A stretch of 64,000 bases of DNA, taken from assembly GCA_963783965.1 (NCBI GenBank), contig CAWAPQ010000012.1, positions 1 through 64,000 of the forward strand, in the 5' to 3' direction. The stretch is from Bog-473 sp963783965. Lineage in GTDB: Bacteria; Actinomycetota; Acidimicrobiia; Acidimicrobiales; RAAP-2. Positions 59,770-64,000 of this stretch are shown here, piece after piece. Position 1 is the stretch's first letter, and every line of letters begins with the position of its first letter. The notes under the pieces are model-generated. The model did not search any database and was not told the DNA's origin. It saw only the letters and a program-made list of their open reading frames with translations. The position numbers were made by a program, and so were the translations under genes.

Positions 59770-60346
59770 AGCAACTCCTCAAAGAAACTCGGTCGAGGCG
59801 TCGAACCTGCACGGGGTGACGTCAGCGACCGGCCGTCCTGCCCAAGCGAAGCGACTCTCCCAAGGGGGCGAGACCTGCATCTTACCGCGGAGACCCACAT
59901 GTTGAGTTCGCCCTCGTGCTGCAGATTCATTTGAGTTCGTCGGGCGCTCGATCGAAGCTGCGGCCCTGTAAGTTGGCTCACGAAGGTGGTATGTTGCATG
60001 CAGTTCAACTCGAACGACTGCGCCCCCGCCTAACGGGGGAGGATTGGTGGGTTCCGTGGAACCCCGGCACTCAGATCTCTCTGCTGGCCGCTGATTCGCT
60101 GGTAGCGGCGAAGCCCTAGACAGTCGGTTCGTTCGAGAGCAGCGGCAAAACCGGCTTCTTGGTGGCCCCCAACGGCGTCGTTGGGTTTCACGCAATGGGC
60201 AGCGACGGTTTTGGGCGACCGTGGAGCGCCGTGGCCACAGGCTCGAGTTCCTTCCTCCGCGACCCATTCGACCGCACGCCAACTTCGCATTCATCAGAAA
60301 ACCAACGTGGAGGCATTCCGCCTGTTCGTCGAGAAATGAGGAAATC
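59770..60346. other. Divergent intergenic region with two inverted repeats
   Basis: No gene was recognised in these 577 bases between the leftward glycosyltransferase operon and a rightward hydrolase. It contains a GC hairpin CCCCCG-CCTAA-CGGGGG (60023-60039) and, 10 bases on, a perfect dyad GGGTTCC-GT-GGAACCC (60049-60064), listed separately. Confidence 0.5.
60023..60064. promoter_or_regulatory. Hairpin and adjacent perfect dyad in a divergent promoter region
   Basis: CCCCCG (60023-60028) pairs with CGGGGG (60034-60039). GGGTTCC (60049-60055) is mirrored by GGAACCC (60058-60064) with only GT between, too short for a stable loop, so the second is more likely a protein-binding site. They lie about 280 bases before the hydrolase start. 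Confidence 0.45.
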
Positions 60347-61066
60347 ATGGAGACGTCAAAGCCCAACATCGTGCTGGTCCATGGCGCATGGGCCGATGGG
60401 TCTTGTTGGAGTGCAGTCATCGAGAGCCTTCAGGCCAAGGGATACAACGTCTCAGCACCGCAGTTTCCCGAGAATGCCCTCGCAGATGACGTCGCTCGGC
60501 TCCGTCAGGTGCTCAATCGCCAGGACGGCCCAACCCTCGTCGTCGGCCATTCCTATGGTGGCCAGATCATGACCTCGTTGGGCGCCGACGCGCCAAATGT
60601 GGTCGGCCTCGTCTACATCGCAGCTTTCGGGCTCGATGAAGGGGAAACGATCGGGGCACTGTTGGCGCAGGGGCCTCCGACGCCGGCACTTGCACATCTC
60701 GACATCGATGAGCAGGGATTTGCCTGGATCCCCGAAGACGATTTCGTGACGTACTTTGCCGCGGACGTCCCCCCAGCCCAGGCAAAGGTCATGTTTGCCG
60801 TCCAGCAGGCACTGTCGGCGTCAACTCTTGGAGACGTGATGGGTGTCCCAGCCTGGAAGTCACTGCCATCGTGGTACATGGTGGCGACCAACGATCAGGC
60901 CATCCCGCCCGACGCCGAGCGTCTCTTCGCGAAGCGTATGGGCGCGACAACAGTCGAGGTCTCGAGTAGCCATGTGGCGATGGTCTCGCATCCCGAAGAT
61001 GTGATCAAGCTCACCGAATCAGCTGCCGAAATGCACACCGCCAGCGGAAAACTCGCCAAGGTCTAG
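60347..61066 (+). CDS. Alpha/beta hydrolase
   Basis: A 239-residue hydrolase of the MenH/esterase-like type. It has the oxyanion segment IVLVHGAWADGSCWSAVIES, nucleophile Ser69 in VVGHSYGGQIM, and a terminal His in SSSHVAMVSHPEDV. A cap region lies between about 100 and 170. The ATG at 60347 has GAGGAAATC upstream; the open frame before it has no similarity. It stands alone between two leftward carbohydrate genes. The substrate is unknown. Confidence 0.88.
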   Translation: METSKPNIVLVHGAWADGSCWSAVIESLQAKGYNVSAPQFPENALADDVARLRQVLNRQDGPTLVVGHSYGGQIMTSLGADAPNVVGLVYIAAFGLDEGETIGALLAQGPPTPALAHLDIDEQGFAWIPEDDFVTYFAADVPPAQAKVMFAVQQALSASTLGDVMGVPAWKSLPSWYMVATNDQAIPPDAERLFAKRMGATTVEVSSSHVAMVSHPEDVIKLTESAAEMHTASGKLAKV

Positions 61067-61240
61067 AAAACCGCGCGAGAGTTCGCGCCGAGCGGGGTGC
61101 CGAGGAGGACGACCTCATTGCTGGACTCCAAGGAGATCCGTCGGTAATGAGGGCGTCGCAATCGTCTCAAGGGCGATTGCATGGCCGCCATCCGGTTCAC
61201 ATTCTGAGCTGCCTCATGTTCGGGTGATCACGATCGGCCG

Positions 61241-63175
61241 TCAAACCGGAGATCGATCCGACCCCTCGGATGTCCCGGCGGCATCTTCAGCAGGTGAATT
61301 CTGACTGCCTTCAGCCTCCGAAATGGCCCAGGCCGCGTTGACGAGCCCGATGTGGCTGAAGGCTTGGGGAAAATTGCCCAAGAGCTCTCCGTTGGCGGGA
61401 TCGACTTCCTCGGAGAGCAGGCCGACATCGTTGACGAAAACCACGGCCCGTTCGAAGACGGTGCGGGCTCGAGCGGCTTGTCCTGCCCTGGCGAGCGCCT
61501 GGGCCAGCCAGAAGGTGCAAAGAAGAAATGTGCCCTCTTCGCCGCCGAGCCCGTCGGGCGACTGGTAGCGGTACACGAGTCCCCGATGATCTGTCAGTCG
61601 TTCTTCGGTGGCGTCGATGGTCGACAGCACCCTGGGCTCGTCGGCGGGCAGGAATCCAACCAACGGCAGCATCAGATTGGACGCATCAAGATCGTCCGAG
61701 CCGAAGGACTGGGTGAATGCCTTGGCCCGGTCGCTCCAACCTCTGGTCAAAATTTCCTGGCGGATCTGGACCTGGGTGTGCTTCCACGCATCGACCCGGT
61801 CTGAGGCGTCGAGGGGATCAGCTAAGGTCACGGCCCGGTCGAGGGCCACCCAACACATCAGCTTCGAGTACAAGAAGTGGCGGGGCTCGCCCCGAACCTC
61901 CCAAATCCCCTGGTCCTTCTCCTGCCAGCGCCGTGCCGCGGTGTCGGCCAGTTGAACGAAGAACCGTTTGGTGGCAGGCGCCAGATCGGGGGGCGCACCC
62001 CATCTGCCGGGGTCAGCCATTGGCCCGACGCGTCGGGAGGCGCTGTCGAACAGGTGGTCGGAGAGGCGGTACACGGCGCTGAGCAATTCGCCGTAGACGT
62101 CAAGTTGGCGCTGGTTCCAGGCGCCGTTACCGACTCGAACGGGGACCGAGTGTCGCCAGCCCTCCAAGTGTGGCAATTCGCGCTCGCTCAGGTCCCGTTC
62201 ACCGCCCACGCCAAACATGATCTGGAGGTCGCCGCCCCGGTCGAGTGAGCCCGCCGCGGAGGACGTCACGTAGTCGAAAAATTCATTTGCTTCGTCAGGG
62301 CACGCCGCCACCCAGAGGGCCTGGATGGTGAAGGAAGCGTCCCGAACCCAGGCGAAGCGGTAATCCCAATTGCGCGCGCCGCCAACCACCTCTGGCAGCG
62401 ACGTTGTCGCGGCCGCACAGATCGCCCCGGTGGGTGCAAAGGAGAGCGACTGCAGGACCCGCCCGCTGTGGTGTACCAGGTCTCTCCAGGGACCGACGTA
62501 GGCCTGATGGAGTTCCGACCATGACTCCCAGGCCGACACTGTGTCTTCGAGCCGTGCGCCGATATCGGATTGGCTCAGGACTTTGATGGTGCCACTTTCA
62601 GCCTGCTTCGTGTACTGCAGGGCGAAGGCAACGCTCTCGCCGTGGTGGAGATGGAGCTGGCCTGAAGCCACCGACTGGTCGATGGTCAGCGAAATTGGAG
62701 AAGAGAGGACCACGACGTCAGCATCCAGGGACGCGGCCACACCGCCGTCGACCGCCCGGAGGCTGGGATGGGCCAGTCCGTACTCCGGCCGCAAGACGTA
62801 TTCCAGCGACAATTCGACCTCTCCCTCAACGCACGTCGCCCGCCGCAGCAGAAGGTGCGGCGCATCCTTGCCCAGCTGATGCCCCCGGTTGCCCTCGCCC
62901 ATGGCCAGGGCGTCAGTGACGGTGACCGCACCTGTCGGCGTGCGGAAGGTGGTCTCCAACACCATCGTTCGGTCCAGGTAGCGACGAGTGACCTGTGCGG
63001 CGCTCGTGGCCCCGATGGACCAGTGGCCAGCCTCGTTGCCCAGGAGGCGACCGAAGATGGACGGGCTGTCGAAACGGGGAAAGCACAACCAGTCAATCGA
63101 CCCGTCCCGGCTCACCAACGCCGCGCTGTGTCGGTCCGACAGGAGCGCATAGTCGGCTATCGGGGTCGTGCTCAT
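61241..63175 (-). CDS. Glycoside hydrolase family 15 protein
   Basis: A 644-residue GH15 enzyme of the trehalase/glucoamylase-like bacterial group. It shares its whole architecture with the protein at 44979: SRDGSIDWLCFPRFDSPSIF near the start, GARNWDYRFAWVRDASFTIQ, GIWEVRGEPRHFLYSKLMCW, and GEEGTFLLCTFWLAQALARA with a catalytic Glu. Sequence identity between the two is clearly partial, so they are old paralogues rather than a recent duplication. The last 30 residues form a Ser/Glu-rich tail. It probably removes terminal alpha-linked glucose inside the cell. Confidence 0.9.
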   Translation of the reverse strand: MSTTPIADYALLSDRHSAALVSRDGSIDWLCFPRFDSPSIFGRLLGNEAGHWSIGATSAAQVTRRYLDRTMVLETTFRTPTGAVTVTDALAMGEGNRGHQLGKDAPHLLLRRATCVEGEVELSLEYVLRPEYGLAHPSLRAVDGGVAASLDADVVVLSSPISLTIDQSVASGQLHLHHGESVAFALQYTKQAESGTIKVLSQSDIGARLEDTVSAWESWSELHQAYVGPWRDLVHHSGRVLQSLSFAPTGAICAAATTSLPEVVGGARNWDYRFAWVRDASFTIQALWVAACPDEANEFFDYVTSSAAGSLDRGGDLQIMFGVGGERDLSERELPHLEGWRHSVPVRVGNGAWNQRQLDVYGELLSAVYRLSDHLFDSASRRVGPMADPGRWGAPPDLAPATKRFFVQLADTAARRWQEKDQGIWEVRGEPRHFLYSKLMCWVALDRAVTLADPLDASDRVDAWKHTQVQIRQEILTRGWSDRAKAFTQSFGSDDLDASNLMLPLVGFLPADEPRVLSTIDATEERLTDHRGLVYRYQSPDGLGGEEGTFLLCTFWLAQALARAGQAARARTVFERAVVFVNDVGLLSEEVDPANGELLGNFPQAFSHIGLVNAAWAISEAEGSQNSPAEDAAGTSEGSDRSPV

Positions 63176-63524
63176 GTGGACTCCTTCGCCCGTAGATCCG
63201 CGGGATCGACAAGTGGCAGCCCTGAACTGTCGGGTCCGCCGGTTGCGGTCGGAAGTACGGAGTAGCAGCTGGGATTGTCAGCGTAGCCAGCCCCGAAGAA
63301 CGAGACGAAGGAGTGGGGGTGGGTCACACGGCGCCGATTGCCGGCTCCGACCAGGTTCCGGGGCCGCAGCTTCAAGAACCGGCTCGGCGGTGGTCCAAGG
63401 ACCGGCATGGTCGACCGAGAGTCCGGGTCCCCGCTCCCTGTGGCCTCGAAGACGAAGCCAGCTCCAATCAGGTGATGCTCCCGGCACCGATTGTAGGTAC
63501 TGTCACGCCCGGGAGGTATCGGTT
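63176..63524. other. Divergent intergenic region, no gene seen
   Basis: This 349-base spacer lies between the leftward GH15 gene and the rightward F420-reductase-like gene. No coding frame with family features and no strong dyad was noticed. Confidence 0.45.
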
Positions 63525-64000
63525 GTGACTACCGCGATCATCGGCACTGGGGGGATCGGATCGGCCATCGCTCGCCTGCTCGCCTCGGGCGGCGAGACCC
63601 TGCGGCTTTCGAGCGTCGACATGGAGTCGGCACGAACGCTGGCCGCAGAGGTCGGTCGAGATGCGGTCGTTGCCGTCGACAACCGCGACGCGTTGCAGGG
63701 CGCCGATGCCGTCGTCCTCGCGCTGCGGTTTGGCGTACTGAAGGCCGTCATCGACGAGATCGCCGATCCGCTCAGCGACAAGCTGGTAGTCGTTCCGAGC
63801 AACCCGCTCAGCACCGACGCACAGGGTAAGGTCGTCAATCTGCTGCGTAAGGGGCAATCTTCTGGCGAGGTTGTCGCCGGGTGGTTGCCGCCAGGGGCGC
63901 GCTTGGCCATGGCGTTTGGGACCCTGTCGGCTGATCTCTTGGAGTCCTCTCGCAATCGGTCATCAGAACGGGCGGTGCTTTTCTACGCGACAGACACCGA
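63525..64000 (+). CDS. NADPH-dependent F420 reductase-like protein, cut by window edge
   Basis: The first 158 residues of a Rossmann-fold protein of the NADP oxidoreductase coenzyme-F420-dependent family. It has TAIIGTGGIGSAIARLLASG at the N-terminus, DAVVLALRFGVLKAVIDEIA, and a V-V-V-P-S-N-P-L segment. The start is GTG at 63525 with GGGAGG upstream. The gene continues beyond 64000. The family includes F420:NADPH reductases and related reductases, so the exact cofactor is uncertain. Confidence 0.8.
   Translation, partial: MTTAIIGTGGIGSAIARLLASGGETLRLSSVDMESARTLAAEVGRDAVVAVDNRDALQGADAVVLALRFGVLKAVIDEIADPLSDKLVVVPSNPLSTDAQGKVVNLLRKGQSSGEVVAGWLPPGARLAMAFGTLSADLLESSRNRSSERAVLFYATDT

Overview
This is a high-GC, gene-dense chromosomal window that reads as Actinomycetota. 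The evidence is the mix of GTG/TTG starts, many 4-bp ATGA/GTGA gene overlaps, large ATPase-LuxR regulators, a GAP-family (Sap-like) membrane protein, SHOCT, DUF2252, DUF6325 and DUF4242 proteins, a CYP-type P450 operon, an actinobacterial-style phosphofructokinase and an F420-reductase-like gene. An acidimicrobial-type lineage would fit, but that is inference. I see no rRNA, tRNA, insertion sequence, integrase or CRISPR array.

Layout. 0.3-8.2 kb: a type IB topoisomerase, a divergent SDR/TetR pair with an operator-like dyad, a DeoR-type regulator followed by an MFS carrier, and a leftward SDR-amidohydrolase-ECF sigma string. 8.5-13.1 kb: an ATPase-LuxR regulator converges on an HD-GYP-like protein ending in a LuxR helix-turn-helix. 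13.2-18.0 kb: the most unusual part, an operon DUF4242-DsrE-SnoaL-P450 present as two nearly identical tandem copies of about 2.25 kb, each copy damaged at different genes, followed by the stub of an FAD oxidoreductase. 18.1-29.9 kb: a transport and stress region with a MarR regulator, an MFS carrier fused to a universal stress domain, a DMT carrier, two universal stress proteins, a PPi-type phosphofructokinase, small zinc-motif proteins, an ECF sigma/anti-sigma pair, a secreted protein, a broken HAD hydrolase, an aquaporin, a GAP protein and a SHOCT protein. 30.1-39.0 kb: a MalT/LuxR-type regulator divergent from an arylsulfatase module that carries its own formylglycine-generating enzyme. 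39.6-44.3 kb: a signalling cluster of a double-ATPase KaiC-like protein, a MerR-receiver fusion, a STAS protein, a haem-oxygenase-like redox enzyme and a methyltransferase. 44.5-63.2 kb: a carbohydrate region with two GH15 enzymes, two GH130-like proteins, three glycosyltransferase-type genes, and a LysR-controlled redox/detoxification operon. The right edge cuts an F420-reductase-like gene.

How the parts may work together. The sulfatase and its activating enzyme form an obvious pair. The glycosyltransferase / (alpha/alpha)6 / GH130 string, its second GH130 and GT4, and the GH15 enzymes suggest turnover of a mannose- or trehalose-containing glycan. The universal stress proteins, PPi-type glycolytic kinase and aquaporin suggest survival under energy or osmotic stress. 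These functional links are inference from gene order.

A caution on quality. Six otherwise recognisable genes carry single-base frameshifts (seven in total), and every one is a +1 insertion relative to the expected frame. That bias looks more like insertion-type sequencing error than random decay, so several entries typed as pseudogene may be intact in the real genome.
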